Both the position numbers and the translations under genes were made by a program. A stretch of DNA of 34,679 nucleotides from an uncultured Acetobacteraceae bacterium (GTDB lineage: Bacteria > Pseudomonadota > Alphaproteobacteria > Acetobacterales > Acetobacteraceae). The stretch's first letter is position 1. Every line of letters begins with the position of its first letter. The notes under the pieces were generated by a model. The model had not been told where the DNA came from. It saw nothing but the letters and a program-made list of their open reading frames with translations, and ran no database searches. Shown in pieces: positions 16,368 through 25,630 of the stretch. The stretch lies in the NCBI GenBank assembly GCA_903895595.1, contig CAITUP010000037.1, positions 1 to 34,679 of the forward strand, given 5' to 3'.

Positions 16368-18751
16368 GCGGCCCCACTTTCTCTGCCGTCCCTCTCGCGA
16401 GGGGAGGGGAGGGTCTTTTCCCGGCGACAATCGCCTGCGTCCATTGCGGCCAAACCGCCCCAACCGGTGAACGCTTCTGCTGCCCAGGCTGCGCCGTCGC
16501 CTTCGACACCATCGAGCGGCTTGGCCTTGGCCGCTACTACCGCCAGCGGTTGCTCGACCCTGCCGCGCGCGCGCCTCGCCCCGAACACGACACCGATCTC
16601 GACCTGACGCGCTACACCGTGGCGAACCCGGACGGCACCCATACCCTGTCCCTCGCCGTGGACGGGTTGCAATGCGGTGCCTGCGTCTGGCTCATCGAAA
16701 CCGTCCTGGCGAGAGACCCCGCCGTCACCGCCGCCCGCGTCAACATGACCAGCCGCCAGCTCAAACTGACGTGGAGCGGCCCCGCCGAGGACGGCGCAAA
16801 ACTGGTCGGACTGGTCAGCCAACTCGGCTACCGACTGGTCCCTTTCGACGCCCAGGCGCTTGCCGGCGCGCGCGACATCGCCGGCCAGAAACTGCTGCGA
16901 GCCCTGGCGGTCGCCGGGTTCGCCGCCGGCAACGTCATGCTGATCTCCATCGGCCTCTGGGCCGGAGACGCCGCCGGCTGGCTCGCGGGCATGGGGCCGG
17001 CGACGCGGGACCTGTTGCACTGGGCCTCCGCCCTGATCGCGCTGCCCGCCATCGCCTATGCCGGCCGGCCGTTCTTCGCCTCCGCCGCCGCCGCGTTGCG
17101 CCACGGGCGCACCAACATGGACGTCCCCATCAGCGTCGGCGTCGTCCTGATCACGACCATGAGTCTGATCCAGACTTTTGCCCATGGCCGCGACACCTAC
17201 TACGACTCCGCCGTCGCGCTGCTGTTCTTCCTGCTGGCCGGCCGCGTTCTGGATCATCGCGCCCGCGGCCAAGCTCGCGCCACCGCCGAACAACTGCTGA
17301 CCCTCCGAGCGGCGGATGTGGCGGTGCTCTGCCCCGACGGCACCACCGTCCGGCGTCCGCAACAGGCCGTGATGCGTGGCGACCGCGTGATCGCCGGCAT
17401 GGGTGAGCGGATCGGCGTCGATGGCGTGGTGGAGCGCGGATCGGCGCCCCTCGACACCAGCCTCGTCACCGGCGAGAGCCGGCCCGTCATGGCCGCGCCC
17501 GGAACCGCCGTCTTCGCCGGCACGCTCAACCTGGGCGCGCCGCTGACAGTGCGGGCCACCGCGACCGGCGACGCCACCCTGCTGGCCGACTGCGTCCGTC
17601 TGATCGAGGCCGCCGAGGCCCGCCGGTCCCGTTTCGTCATCCTCGCGGACCGCGTCGCCCGCTTCTACGCCCCCGCCGTGCATCTGACGGCCCTGCTGAC
17701 CTTCCTCTGCTGGTATCTCGCCTGGGCCACACCGCTGGGCGAGTCCCTGCTGATCGCCTGTTCGGTGCTGATCGTCACCTGCCCCTGCGCTTTGGCGCTG
17801 GCGGTGCCGGTGGTGCAGGTCATCGCCACGTCCCGCCTGTTCCGCCAAGGCATCCTGCTGAAATCCGGCACCGCGCTGGAGCGGCTGGCGGAGGTCGATA
17901 CAGTCGTCTTCGACAAGACCGGCACCTTGACCGAGCCCTCGCTGAAACTGGACATGGACGGCGTATCCAAATCCGACTTGACCGAGGCCGCCGCTTTGGC
18001 CGCCAGCAGCCGCCACCCTCTGGCACGCGCGCTCCTCATCGCCTCCGGCCCGGTCGTGGCGGCGGGCGACGTGACCGAGACGCCGGGGCAGGGCCTGCGA
18101 TCGCGCGACACCCGCCTCGGCAGCGCCGCCTTCTGCGGTGTGTCCTCCCTCATCTCCACCGACCAACCCGAACTCTGGTTCACCCGTCCGGGCGCGCCTC
18201 CGGTGCGATTCGCGTTCACCGAACAGGCGCGTTCCGACGCCGTCCCCACCATCGCCCGGCTACGGAAGATGGGGCTGTCGGTGCGGATCGTGTCGGGCGA
18301 CCACCCCGCCGCCGTGGCGAAAATCGCCGCCGCCCTTGGGATCGAGCAATGGGACGCCGGCTGCTCCCCGGTCGAAAAGGTCCGCACGATCGAAGCCATG
18401 CGGGGCCAGGGCCACCGCGTCCTCATGGTCGGGGACGGCCTGAACGACGGCCCCAGCCTCGCCGCCGCCCACGTATCCGCCTCCCCGGCCACGGCGGCCG
18501 ATGTCAGTCAGACCGTCGCGGACGTCGTCTTCCAGGGCACCAACCTCGCCCCCGTCGCCGCCATCGTCGAAACCGCCCGCCGCGCCCGCCGCACCATGCG
18601 CGGCAATCTGGCCCTCGCCCTGGGATACAACCTGCTCATGGTGCCTCTTGCCGTCGTCGGCTGGGTCACGCCCTGGCTGGCGGCGGCGGCGATGTCAGGA
18701 TCGTCCCTGCTGGTGATGGCCAACAGTTTCCGCATCGGGCGGCCGCAATGA
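16364..18751 (+). CDS. ccoI: Copper-transporting P1B-type ATPase of cbb3 assembly (CcoI/FixI)
   Basis: A 795-residue heavy-metal ATPase. It has an N-terminal Cys-rich metal-binding unit (CVHCG, Cys25/Cys28, then FCCPGC), an HMA domain with GLQCGACVWL (Cys104/Cys107), and about eight membrane helices with the Cys473-Pro-Cys475 transport site. The phosphorylation site is DKTGTLT (Asp517), with SRHPLARA and GDGLNDGPS in the ATP-binding part. It supplies copper to the periplasmic side for CuB of CcoN. GTG at 16364 shares GTGA with ccoH. Oddly, residues about 9-14 are encoded by a CCCTCTCGCGAGGGG palindrome that looks like an intergenic repeat. Confidence 0.96.
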   Translation: MSGPTFSAVPLARGGEGLFPATIACVHCGQTAPTGERFCCPGCAVAFDTIERLGLGRYYRQRLLDPAARAPRPEHDTDLDLTRYTVANPDGTHTLSLAVDGLQCGACVWLIETVLARDPAVTAARVNMTSRQLKLTWSGPAEDGAKLVGLVSQLGYRLVPFDAQALAGARDIAGQKLLRALAVAGFAAGNVMLISIGLWAGDAAGWLAGMGPATRDLLHWASALIALPAIAYAGRPFFASAAAALRHGRTNMDVPISVGVVLITTMSLIQTFAHGRDTYYDSAVALLFFLLAGRVLDHRARGQARATAEQLLTLRAADVAVLCPDGTTVRRPQQAVMRGDRVIAGMGERIGVDGVVERGSAPLDTSLVTGESRPVMAAPGTAVFAGTLNLGAPLTVRATATGDATLLADCVRLIEAAEARRSRFVILADRVARFYAPAVHLTALLTFLCWYLAWATPLGESLLIACSVLIVTCPCALALAVPVVQVIATSRLFRQGILLKSGTALERLAEVDTVVFDKTGTLTEPSLKLDMDGVSKSDLTEAAALAASSRHPLARALLIASGPVVAAGDVTETPGQGLRSRDTRLGSAAFCGVSSLISTDQPELWFTRPGAPPVRFAFTEQARSDAVPTIARLRKMGLSVRIVSGDHPAAVAKIAAALGIEQWDAGCSPVEKVRTIEAMRGQGHRVLMVGDGLNDGPSLAAAHVSASPATAADVSQTVADVVFQGTNLAPVAAIVETARRARRTMRGNLALALGYNLLMVPLAVVGWVTPWLAAAAMSGSSLLVMANSFRIGRPQ
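16390..16404. repeat. Palindrome inside the first codons of ccoI
   Basis: The sequence CCCTCTCGCGAGGGG forms a hairpin around TCGCGA and is followed by GGAGGGGAGGG. Such short GC-rich palindromes are usually intergenic in alphaproteobacteria. Here it lies in frame in the variable N-terminus of CcoI, before the first conserved Cys pair, and no start codon is available between it and Cys25. Confidence 0.4.
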
Positions 18752-18894
18752 CCGTTATCCTCTACCTCCTGGCTGCCAGCCTCGTCCTGGGCGGCGGCGG
18801 CTTGGCCCTGTTCCTCTGGTCCCTCCGCGCCGGCCAGTTCGAGGATCTGGACGGCGCCGCCAACCGCATCCTGTTCGCCGAGGACGACGAATAG
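18748..18894 (+). CDS. ccoS: Cytochrome cbb3 oxidase assembly protein CcoS
   Basis: A 48-residue protein with one N-terminal membrane helix (about 3-25) followed by SLRAGQFEDLDGAANRIL, the CcoS signature. CcoS is needed for haem b and CuB insertion into CcoN. Its ATG overlaps the ccoI stop in ATGA (18748-18751), completing fixGHIS. The gene is short but its motif and position are clear. Confidence 0.95.
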   Translation: MTVILYLLAASLVLGGGGLALFLWSLRAGQFEDLDGAANRILFAEDDE

Positions 18895-18958
18895 CCAAGC
18901 CGCTTCCCCTGGGTGTAGGCTTCCCGCCAAGATCGCCGAACGCCCCGGAGGACGTCCC

Positions 18959-19438
18959 ATGGCCAAAATAACCGTGCCCGTCGAAGCCACGCACATCATG
19001 ATGTTCGCCCGCTCCATCGGCGATGAGAACCCGGTCTATCACGACGCCGAAAAGGCCCAGATGACCGAGGTCGGCGGCCTGATCGCGCCCCCGACCTTCC
19101 TGACCTCCGTCGCGCAATTCGACCCCGATGGCGCCCGCCCCCGCCAGGGCCAGCCCTGGTTCGGTTCGGGCAAGACCCCCAGCGGGGTGGAGGGCAAAGC
19201 CGCCTCCGCCGGCCGGCTGAACGCCGAACAGCACTTCGAATATTTTCGAGCCGTCCGCCCCGGGGAAGTCCTGACCGCCGAAACCCGCCCCGGCACCACC
19301 TGGGAACGCCAGAGCAAACGCGCCGGCAAGCTGCTGTTCTCCGACCGCATCACCGAGTTCCGCGACGCCGGCGGCGCGCTCGTCGTCACCCTCCGCAGCG
19401 TCAGCGTCCGCACCGAACGGCCGGTGGCGCCGGCCTAA
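18959..19438 (+). CDS. MaoC-like/FAS1-type hotdog dehydratase domain protein
   Basis: A 159-residue single hotdog protein of the MaoC N-terminal dehydratase kind. The segment FARSIGDENPVYHD (Asp22, His28) marks the family's active-site region, followed by GGLIAPPTFLTS. Many members lack the full catalytic pair and act as one half of a hydratase with a partner subunit, so activity is uncertain. The GGAG site (CCGGAGGACG) lies ahead of the ATG. It follows ccoS by 64 bp but is functionally unrelated. Its TAA overlaps the stop of the amidohydrolase gene on the other strand. Confidence 0.85.
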   Translation: MAKITVPVEATHIMMFARSIGDENPVYHDAEKAQMTEVGGLIAPPTFLTSVAQFDPDGARPRQGQPWFGSGKTPSGVEGKAASAGRLNAEQHFEYFRAVRPGEVLTAETRPGTTWERQSKRAGKLLFSDRITEFRDAGGALVVTLRSVSVRTERPVAPA

Positions 19439-20244
19439 ACCGCCCACCCAATCCAGTCGCAAAACGCCCTGCCCATCACGAGGTCCAGATCGGCGCCCTT
19501 CAGCCAGGGCAGTTCCTCGGTGAACAAAGTCACGCACTGCCGCCACGAGCAATGCATCCGGGTGATATCCGTCCCCCAGAACATCCTTCTCGGCCCGAAC
19601 GCGTCGAACACCCGATGCAGCGCGTCGTGGATGCTAGGGAACGGGTAGGGATCGCGCACGTAGCCCGGCTGCCCCGTCGCCTTCACCGCGATGTTCGGGT
19701 GCTGCGCCAGCGCCAGCAGTTGGTCCAGATTGCGGTAGGCACTCTCGGCCCCGTCCGTCCCCGGCGGCACGCCCATGTGATCCACGCTCAACCGCAGGCC
19801 GGGATGCCGCGCCGCGATCTCTCCCACTTTCGGCAGGAACGCCCCGGCGGCGAGCGACACCGGCAGCCCCAACCGCTCCGCCACCGGCCAGAGCCAGTCC
19901 AGAGTCCCATCCGCCGGCCACGACCGCGACCGAGGATCGGAGAAATAGAATCGTAGCCCCTTCATCCCCGGCCGCTGCTTCCATGTCTCCAGCTTCGCCC
20001 GCTCCTCCGGCTGGTCCAGATAGACCCAGCCCATGATCCCGAACCGGTCCGGATGCGCGGCGGCGGCCTCGACCGCCAACTCATTCGAATCCGGATCCCA
20101 CATCACCGGATGCACCACCGCTCGGCTTATGCCCGCCGCGTCCATGTCGCGCAGGGCTTCGTCCATGAGGTAGGGCGTCTGACGGTGCTGCGGGGACGGG
20201 TTCCCCTTGGCCCAGAGGTGGATTTGCGCATCGGCGATCAACAT
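19435..20244 (-). CDS. Amidohydrolase family 2 (TIM-barrel metal-dependent hydrolase)
   Basis: A 269-residue amidohydrolase-2 protein. It starts with MLIADAQIHLW, where the metal-site motif reads D-A-Q-I-H with Gln at the position of the usual first His, a variant that I recall in this family. Later landmarks are AVVHPVMWDPDSNELA, SVDHMGVPPG and the C-terminal MFWGTDITRMHCSW with the catalytic Asp. Relatives hydrolyse lactones or decarboxylate aromatic acids. The substrate is unknown, though an acyl/lactone pathway shared with the convergent MaoC-like protein is possible. The start is at an ATG with only a weak purine-rich site upstream. Confidence 0.9.
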   Translation of the reverse strand: MLIADAQIHLWAKGNPSPQHRQTPYLMDEALRDMDAAGISRAVVHPVMWDPDSNELAVEAAAAHPDRFGIMGWVYLDQPEERAKLETWKQRPGMKGLRFYFSDPRSRSWPADGTLDWLWPVAERLGLPVSLAAGAFLPKVGEIAARHPGLRLSVDHMGVPPGTDGAESAYRNLDQLLALAQHPNIAVKATGQPGYVRDPYPFPSIHDALHRVFDAFGPRRMFWGTDITRMHCSWRQCVTLFTEELPWLKGADLDLVMGRAFCDWIGWAV

Positions 20245-20465
20245 GGATTTTTTCTCGCGTTGGTTGGGACGGTGGGAGACAGACTATCGTCGCGGACGGG
20301 GCCGCGCGCCAGCCGCTCACGGCGCGGGGGGGGGTTGGACCTGACGCATCGCGACAAGCTGAGGCGGGCAACCCGTGAGAGGAAGCCGGCAGATGGAATG
20401 ACGCTCCCCATTCTTGTGGCGAACCGCCGACTCCGGCATGATCGGGCCCTCACCTAATCGGGGCC

Positions 20466-21359
20466 ATGATGATCCACTCCCAGAAACCGACGGCTGGGGC
20501 ACTTGCCCGCGCGCTTATCGTGGCGTTGGCCGCTCTGCCGATCGGTGCTCAGACGTGGGCACAAACCGCACCGGCCGACCCCGTGGTCGCGACCGTAGCC
20601 GGCGAGCCGATCCGTCTGTCGGACGTGCGCGACGCCATGGCCGGTTTGCCGGCGCAGGCGCAGCAAATGCCGCCGCAAACCGTCTTCCCCTATGTGCTGG
20701 ATCAGATCGTCGATGCCCGTATCCTGGTGCAGGCCGCCCGCAAGGCCGGTCTGGACAAGGACCCGGCTGTACAGCGCCAGATGGCCGCGGCGTCCGAACG
20801 GGTTCTGCAGACCGCCATTCTGCACCGCGAAATCGACCCGCTGCTGACCGACGCCGCGCTCAAGGCGCGCTTCGACAAGGACAACGCCGGCAAAGTGGGC
20901 GAGGAAGAAGTACACGCCCGCCACATCCTGGTGGAAGACGAGGCGACCGCGAAGAAGGTCACCGCCGAGCTCAAGAAAGGCGGCGATTTCGCGGCTCTGT
21001 CCAAGCAATACAGCAAGGACCCCGGCGCGTCCGCGCAGGGCGGCGACCTCGGCTTCTTTAAGAAGGGCGACATGGTGCCGGAGTTCTCTGTCGCCGCCTT
21101 CGCGTTGAAGGACGGCCAGATCACCGACGCGCCGGTCAAGACGCAGTTCGGTTATCATATCATCCAGCGCATCGAACGCCGCGTGGCGGCGCCGCCGTCC
21201 TTCGAGGAATCGCGCGACGAGTTGCGCCAGAAGGTGGTGCAGGAAACCGTCCAGGCCGCGGTTGCCAAGGCCCGCGTCGGCGTGGCGGTGGAGAAATTCA
21301 ACATGGACGGTTCGGCGCGCAAGGCGACCGATCTCGCCGAACCCCCGCCCGCGAAGTAA
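20466..21359 (+). CDS. Periplasmic parvulin-type peptidyl-prolyl isomerase (PpiC/PrsA-like)
   Basis: A 297-residue exported isomerase. A signal peptide (about 1-33, ending [10 protein letters not shown]) leads to an N-terminal chaperone-like helical region and a parvulin domain (about 145-240) with [38 protein letters not shown] and FGYHIIQ. The C-terminal tail is Ala- and Pro-rich. It acts on proline bonds in exported proteins. The gene lies 26 bp upstream of argJ, a neighbour pair that is common in alphaproteobacteria. The preceding 221-bp gap carries a run of nine G (20326-20334) but no recognisable gene. Confidence 0.94.
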   Translation: MMIHSQKPTAGALARALIVALAALPIGAQTWAQTAPADPVVATVAGEPIRLSDVRDAMAGLPAQAQQMPPQTVFPYVLDQIVDARILVQAARKAGLDKDPAVQRQMAAASERVLQTAILHREIDPLLTDAALKARFDKDNAGKVGEEEVHARHILVEDEATAKKVTAELKKGGDFAALSKQYSKDPGASAQGGDLGFFKKGDMVPEFSVAAFALKDGQITDAPVKTQFGYHIIQRIERRVAAPPSFEESRDELRQKVVQETVQAAVAKARVGVAVEKFNMDGSARKATDLAEPPPAK

Positions 21360-21385
21360 CCAAAACCCTACCGAGGAAGACCGAG

Positions 21386-22615
21386 ATGACCACTGCCGTT
21401 TCCCCGCTCGCCGTTGCTTTGCCCGCGCTGCCGCCGCTCGCCGGCGTTCGCCTGGGTGCCGCCGCCGCCGGCATTCGCTATAAAGGGCGAACGGATCTGG
21501 TGATGATCGAAGTCCCCTCGGGCAGCACCGCCGCCGGGGTGTTCACCACCAACAAGTGCCCCGGCGCCCCCGTCGATTGGTGCCGCACCGCCTTGAAGGG
21601 CGGCAAGGCGCGTCTGGTCGTGGTGAACGCCGGCAACGCCAACGTCTTCACCGGCAAGGCCGGCACCGAGGCCTGCGCCGCGACCGCCGCCGCCGCGTCC
21701 AAGCTGGTGGGCTGCCCCGCGAAGCAGGTGATGGTCGCCTCCACCGGCGTCATCGGCGAGATTTTGCCGCACGAGAAGCTCACCGCCGCGCTGCCGGCCT
21801 TGTATGAAACGTTGTCGGAAGACAACTGGGAAGCCGCGGCGCGTGGCATCATGACCACCGACACGTTTCCGAAAGCCTGCACCCGCACGGTGAAAATCGG
21901 GGACGCCGAGGTTCGGATTACCGGTATCGCCAAGGGCAGCGGCATGATCGCGCCGGACATGGCGACGATGCTGTGTTTCATCTTCACGGATGCGAAAATT
22001 CCCGCGCCCGTGCTGCAATCCCTACTGAAAAAGGGCGTGGACGCCACGTTCAACTGTACGACGGTGGACAGCGACACCTCCACGTCCGACACCGTCATGC
22101 TGATCGCGACCGGCCAAGCCAAGCACCCGCGCGTGCCGGCCGAAGGCGGGCGCATCCTGTCCGATTTCGCCAAGGCGCTGAATGAGCTGCTGCTCGACCT
22201 CGCGTTGCAGGTCGTGCGCGACGGCGAGGGCGCGCAGAAGCTGGTCCGCATCGACGTCACGGGTGCGAAGACCGCGAAATCCGCCAAGCGCATCGCCATG
22301 GCGGTGGCCAACTCCCCGCTGGTGAAGACTGCCATCGCCGGCGAGGACGCGAACTGGGGCCGTATCGTCATGGCCGTCGGCAAGGCCGGCGAACCGGCGG
22401 ATCGCGACAAGCTGTCTATTGGCGTCGGCGGCACCTGGATGGCCAAGGACGGCGGCGTTGTGCCGGGCTACGACGAAACTCCTGTTGTCGCGCACATGAA
22501 AGGCAAGGAGATCGATATCGCCATCGACATCGGTCTGGGCAACGGCAAAGGAACCGTATGGACCTGCGACCTGACGCACGGCTATATCGACATCAACGGT
22601 TCGTACCGGTCGTAA
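21386..22615 (+). CDS. argJ: Bifunctional glutamate N-acetyltransferase/amino-acid acetyltransferase (ArgJ)
   Basis: A 409-residue member of the ArgJ family, of normal length. It moves acetyl groups from N-acetylornithine to glutamate and can also make N-acetylglutamate from acetyl-CoA, in arginine synthesis. The precursor cleaves itself before Thr194 in [14 protein letters not shown], giving alpha and beta chains with Thr as nucleophile. Other landmarks are [32 protein letters not shown] and [28 protein letters not shown] stretch lies upstream of the ATG. The gene is followed within 10 bp by the TRAP operon, so read-through is likely. Confidence 0.97.
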   Translation: MTTAVSPLAVALPALPPLAGVRLGAAAAGIRYKGRTDLVMIEVPSGSTAAGVFTTNKCPGAPVDWCRTALKGGKARLVVVNAGNANVFTGKAGTEACAATAAAASKLVGCPAKQVMVASTGVIGEILPHEKLTAALPALYETLSEDNWEAAARGIMTTDTFPKACTRTVKIGDAEVRITGIAKGSGMIAPDMATMLCFIFTDAKIPAPVLQSLLKKGVDATFNCTTVDSDTSTSDTVMLIATGQAKHPRVPAEGGRILSDFAKALNELLLDLALQVVRDGEGAQKLVRIDVTGAKTAKSAKRIAMAVANSPLVKTAIAGEDANWGRIVMAVGKAGEPADRDKLSIGVGGTWMAKDGGVVPGYDETPVVAHMKGKEIDIAIDIGLGNGKGTVWTCDLTHGYIDINGSYRS

Positions 22616-22625
22616 AGGAAACGCC

Positions 22626-23621
22626 ATGAAAACCCTGAAATCCGCGGCCCTCGCGGCCGTGTTGCTCGCCACCACCGCGCTGTCGGCGCTCGCCGCCGAT
22701 GCGAAACATTACAGTTTCGGCTACGACCAGCCGCACACCACCGCCTATGGCGTCGCGGCCGACCTGTTCGATGCCAAGCTGCGCGAAGTGTCCGGCAACA
22801 CCATGACGATCGACCAGTTTCCTGGCGGTCAGTTGGGCCAGGAACCGCAGATGCTGCAAAAGGTGCGCACCGGCGACATCGATTTCATGATTTCGTCCAC
22901 CGCCAACGCCGCGACCGTGTCGCCGCAATCCGGCGTGCTGTCGATCCATTACATCTTCCGTTCGGAAGAACATCTGGTGCGTGCCATCGCCGATCCCCGG
23001 CTGGTGGCTGCCGTGCGCGACATGTTCGCCGAAACGGTGAAGGACGCGCATGTGCTGACGCTGGCCACGATGGGCTTGCGTAACATCTACAGCAAAAAAG
23101 AGGTTCACAGCATCGCCGACCTGAAAAACGCCAAGGTCCGCGTGCAGGCAACGCCGACCGAGGACGCGATGTTCCCGGCCTATGGCGCGCAGACCATCCA
23201 CATGCCGTTCGGCAGCGTCTACACCAGCCTGCAAACCGGCGTCGTCGACATGGCCGAGAACGGCATCAACGTCTTCGATTCCAACAAGCATTACGAAGTC
23301 GCACCCGTCATGTCCCTGACGGAGCATGAGGCGAACAACAACGTCGTCTGGATCAGCGACAAACTGTGGCAGACTCTCAGCGCCGACCAGAAGAAATGGG
23401 TCCAGGCCGCGGCTGACGAGATCGCCTTGAAAGAACCGACCGCCGCCGTCGGGCTGGAGCATAAATCCCTCGCCAAGCTGGAAAAGCTGGGCGTGAAATT
23501 CGTCAAGGACGTGGACAAGGCCGGCTTCATCGCCGCCGCGACCCCGTTGCAGGATAAAATCGCCGCCGGCCTCGGCGCGTCGGCGACCAAAATCCTGGAA
23601 ATCTGCCGATCCATTAAATAG
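22626..23621 (+). CDS. TRAP transporter solute-binding protein (DctP family)
   Basis: A 331-residue periplasmic receptor with a signal peptide (1-23, cleavage after ALAA). It carries the DctP landmarks: QFPGGQLGQEPQML, the substrate-carboxylate Arg in KVRVQATPTED, and FGSVYTSLQTGVVDMAENG. It captures an organic acid and hands it to the membrane subunits encoded by the next two genes. The Arg suggests a carboxylate ligand; its identity is unknown. An AAAGGAAACGCC stretch precedes the ATG. Confidence 0.95.
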   Translation: MKTLKSAALAAVLLATTALSALAADAKHYSFGYDQPHTTAYGVAADLFDAKLREVSGNTMTIDQFPGGQLGQEPQMLQKVRTGDIDFMISSTANAATVSPQSGVLSIHYIFRSEEHLVRAIADPRLVAAVRDMFAETVKDAHVLTLATMGLRNIYSKKEVHSIADLKNAKVRVQATPTEDAMFPAYGAQTIHMPFGSVYTSLQTGVVDMAENGINVFDSNKHYEVAPVMSLTEHEANNNVVWISDKLWQTLSADQKKWVQAAADEIALKEPTAAVGLEHKSLAKLEKLGVKFVKDVDKAGFIAAATPLQDKIAAGLGASATKILEICRSIK

Positions 23622-23625
23622 TCCG

Positions 23626-24171
23626 ATGTCTGTTCCCATCGTTCAACAGACGGGCCGGCATTTGAAATGGCCGGCCCTGGACCCGCTCGAACGGGTCCTG
23701 ATGATCCTGTGCGGCGTGTGCCTGACGGTGTTCACGCTCTCGACCTTCGTCGATGTCGTGACGCGCGAAAGCGGGCACGCGCTGCTGTGGCTGCAGGAAA
23801 TCACTTCCGCGTTCTTCACCTACGGCATTTTCATCGGCAGTTCGGTCGCGACACGCCGGAACGATCATTTGTTCCTGTCGGCGCTGACCGAGAAAATGTC
23901 CGGCGCCCCTCGCCGGTTTTTCGAGGTTTTCAACCGGATGGTGGTTTTGCTGGTGGGCGTCGGGATGTTCGTGTTCGGCTGGCAGAATTTCGCGACCGGC
24001 TTCGGCAGCTTCCGCATGCCGTCGATGATGCCGATGTCGTATCTTTATGTTGCCATTCCGTTGTGCGGTGCGCTGGTGGCGCTGTTTTCGCTGGAGCAGA
24101 TCGTGAACGGTTTGAAAAACGGGTTCCAGGGCGCGGATGACGCGGAACACGGGCGGGAAGTGGGCGTATGA
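23626..24171 (+). CDS. TRAP transporter small permease (DctQ family)
   Basis: A 181-residue membrane protein with four predicted helices. It contains the DctQ-like landmark W-L-Q-E after the second helix (LLWLQEITSAFFTYGIFIG) and SVATRRNDHLFLSAL. The small subunit packs against DctM and supports sodium-driven import. It starts 4 bp after the receptor gene and shares ATGA with the large permease gene, which supports one transcript. Confidence 0.93.
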   Translation: MSVPIVQQTGRHLKWPALDPLERVLMILCGVCLTVFTLSTFVDVVTRESGHALLWLQEITSAFFTYGIFIGSSVATRRNDHLFLSALTEKMSGAPRRFFEVFNRMVVLLVGVGMFVFGWQNFATGFGSFRMPSMMPMSYLYVAIPLCGALVALFSLEQIVNGLKNGFQGADDAEHGREVGV

Positions 24172-25511
24172 CCCTCTCCAACTCCGTCCTGCTCGCCGTC
24201 ATGACGATTCTGTTCCTGACACTCGGCTACCTCGGCGTGCCCGTCGCCTTCGCGCTGATCGCGGGCGTGTTGGTGGGCACGATCTTCACGCCGATCACCC
24301 TGCAATCGATGATCGCCCAGCTGTTCAACGGCATCGATTCCGAAGCCCTGATGGCGATCCCGTTCTTCCTGCTGGTGGGCGAACTGATGACGTCCGCCAA
24401 CGTCGTCATCCGCATTGCCGACCTGTCGCAGGCTTTGGTCGGCCATGTCCGGGGCGGACTCGCGCAGGTCACCACCGTCTTTTCCATGTTCTTCTCCGGC
24501 ATGTCCGGTTCGTCATCCGCCGACGTCGCGGTCCTGTCCCGCACCATGGCCAAGCCGATGGCGCGCGAGGGCTACCGGCCCGAGTTCACCGCCGCGCTGA
24601 TCGCTGCCGCGTCCACCATCGCCGCCTTGGTGCCGCCGTCGATCATGGCGGTGGTCTATGGCGCCATCGGCAACGTATCGATCGCCGGGCTGTTCCTGGC
24701 CGGCATCGTGCCAGGGTTCTTCATCGCCATCGGGCTGATGCTGTATTGCTACTTCTTCGGCCCCGCGGGTTTCCGACGCCCGCGCTCCACCTTCGGCCAG
24801 CTGGCGACCGCCGGCAAAGCCGCCGCGCTGCCGATGATGATCCCGGTCATCCTGCTGGGCGGCATCCTGAGCGGCTGGTTCACCCCGACCGAGGCCGGCG
24901 TTATCGCCATCGCATACATCTTGCTGATCGTCATCCCGTTTCTGAATCCCGGCCATCTGAAGAACGTGCCGAACGACTTCATCCATGCCGGGATGATCTA
25001 TTCGCTCCCGATGATCACCATCGCCGCAGCCTCCGCCTTCGGCTGGCTGCTGGCCTATCTGCGCGGGCCCATCGTGGTCGCCGGCTGGATCAGCGGCTTC
25101 GCGGGCGACGACGCCCATATGATCATGTTCGCGCTGGTCCTGGTATTCGTCATCGTCGGCGACTTTATCGAACCTGTGCCCGCGATCATCATCTTCATGC
25201 CGGTGGTGAACCAGTTGACCGATCAGGCCTCGATCAACGCCGTGCACATGGGCGTGGTGCTGATCGTCACCCTGGCGTTCGGCCTGATCACGCCGCCGTA
25301 CGGGTTGGCGCTGCTGATGGCGTCGAAGTTCCTCGATGTCCGGTTCTCGTCGGCCCTAAAAGCCAGCTTGCCGATCTACATCATCTTCTTCGCCGCCATC
25401 GCCTTCACGATCTTCGTGCCGGAGGTGGTGCTGTGGTTGCCGAAGCACGTGTTCCCGGAATCGGTCGGCTGCTTCAAGGCACCCGGTGGGACCGGGTATA
25501 TTTGCCCATAA
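24168..25511 (+). CDS. TRAP transporter large permease (DctM family)
   Basis: A 447-residue protein with about a dozen membrane segments. Family landmarks include LGVPVAFALIAGV, FFLLVGELM, MFFSGMSGSSSADVA, ALVPPSIMAVVYG and GLITPPYGLALLMAS. It is the transport core that couples solute uptake to the sodium gradient. The C-terminal tail (ESVGCFKAPGGTGYICP) is unremarkable. It is the last gene of the TRAP operon; the 119-bp gap after it holds no clear terminator, only weak GC-rich inverted repeats. Confidence 0.95.
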   Translation: MTLSNSVLLAVMTILFLTLGYLGVPVAFALIAGVLVGTIFTPITLQSMIAQLFNGIDSEALMAIPFFLLVGELMTSANVVIRIADLSQALVGHVRGGLAQVTTVFSMFFSGMSGSSSADVAVLSRTMAKPMAREGYRPEFTAALIAAASTIAALVPPSIMAVVYGAIGNVSIAGLFLAGIVPGFFIAIGLMLYCYFFGPAGFRRPRSTFGQLATAGKAAALPMMIPVILLGGILSGWFTPTEAGVIAIAYILLIVIPFLNPGHLKNVPNDFIHAGMIYSLPMITIAAASAFGWLLAYLRGPIVVAGWISGFAGDDAHMIMFALVLVFVIVGDFIEPVPAIIIFMPVVNQLTDQASINAVHMGVVLIVTLAFGLITPPYGLALLMASKFLDVRFSSALKASLPIYIIFFAAIAFTIFVPEVVLWLPKHVFPESVGCFKAPGGTGYICP

Positions 25512-25630
25512 ACCGGCATGTGACGAATTCGTTACCAGGTCAGCCTGACGACGGCGGGCCACGGGTGTGATATAGCAAGCAGGCAGCCCGAAACCCGGGT
25601 TGTCGCGTCACGCCAGGAAGGACGGTTCTC

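Noticed and set aside
20326..20334. Run of nine G in the gap before the second parvulin gene, considered as a phase-variable tract.
   Set aside because: It lies about 130 bp from the nearest start, in no gene, and no promoter spacing that it could alter was recognised.
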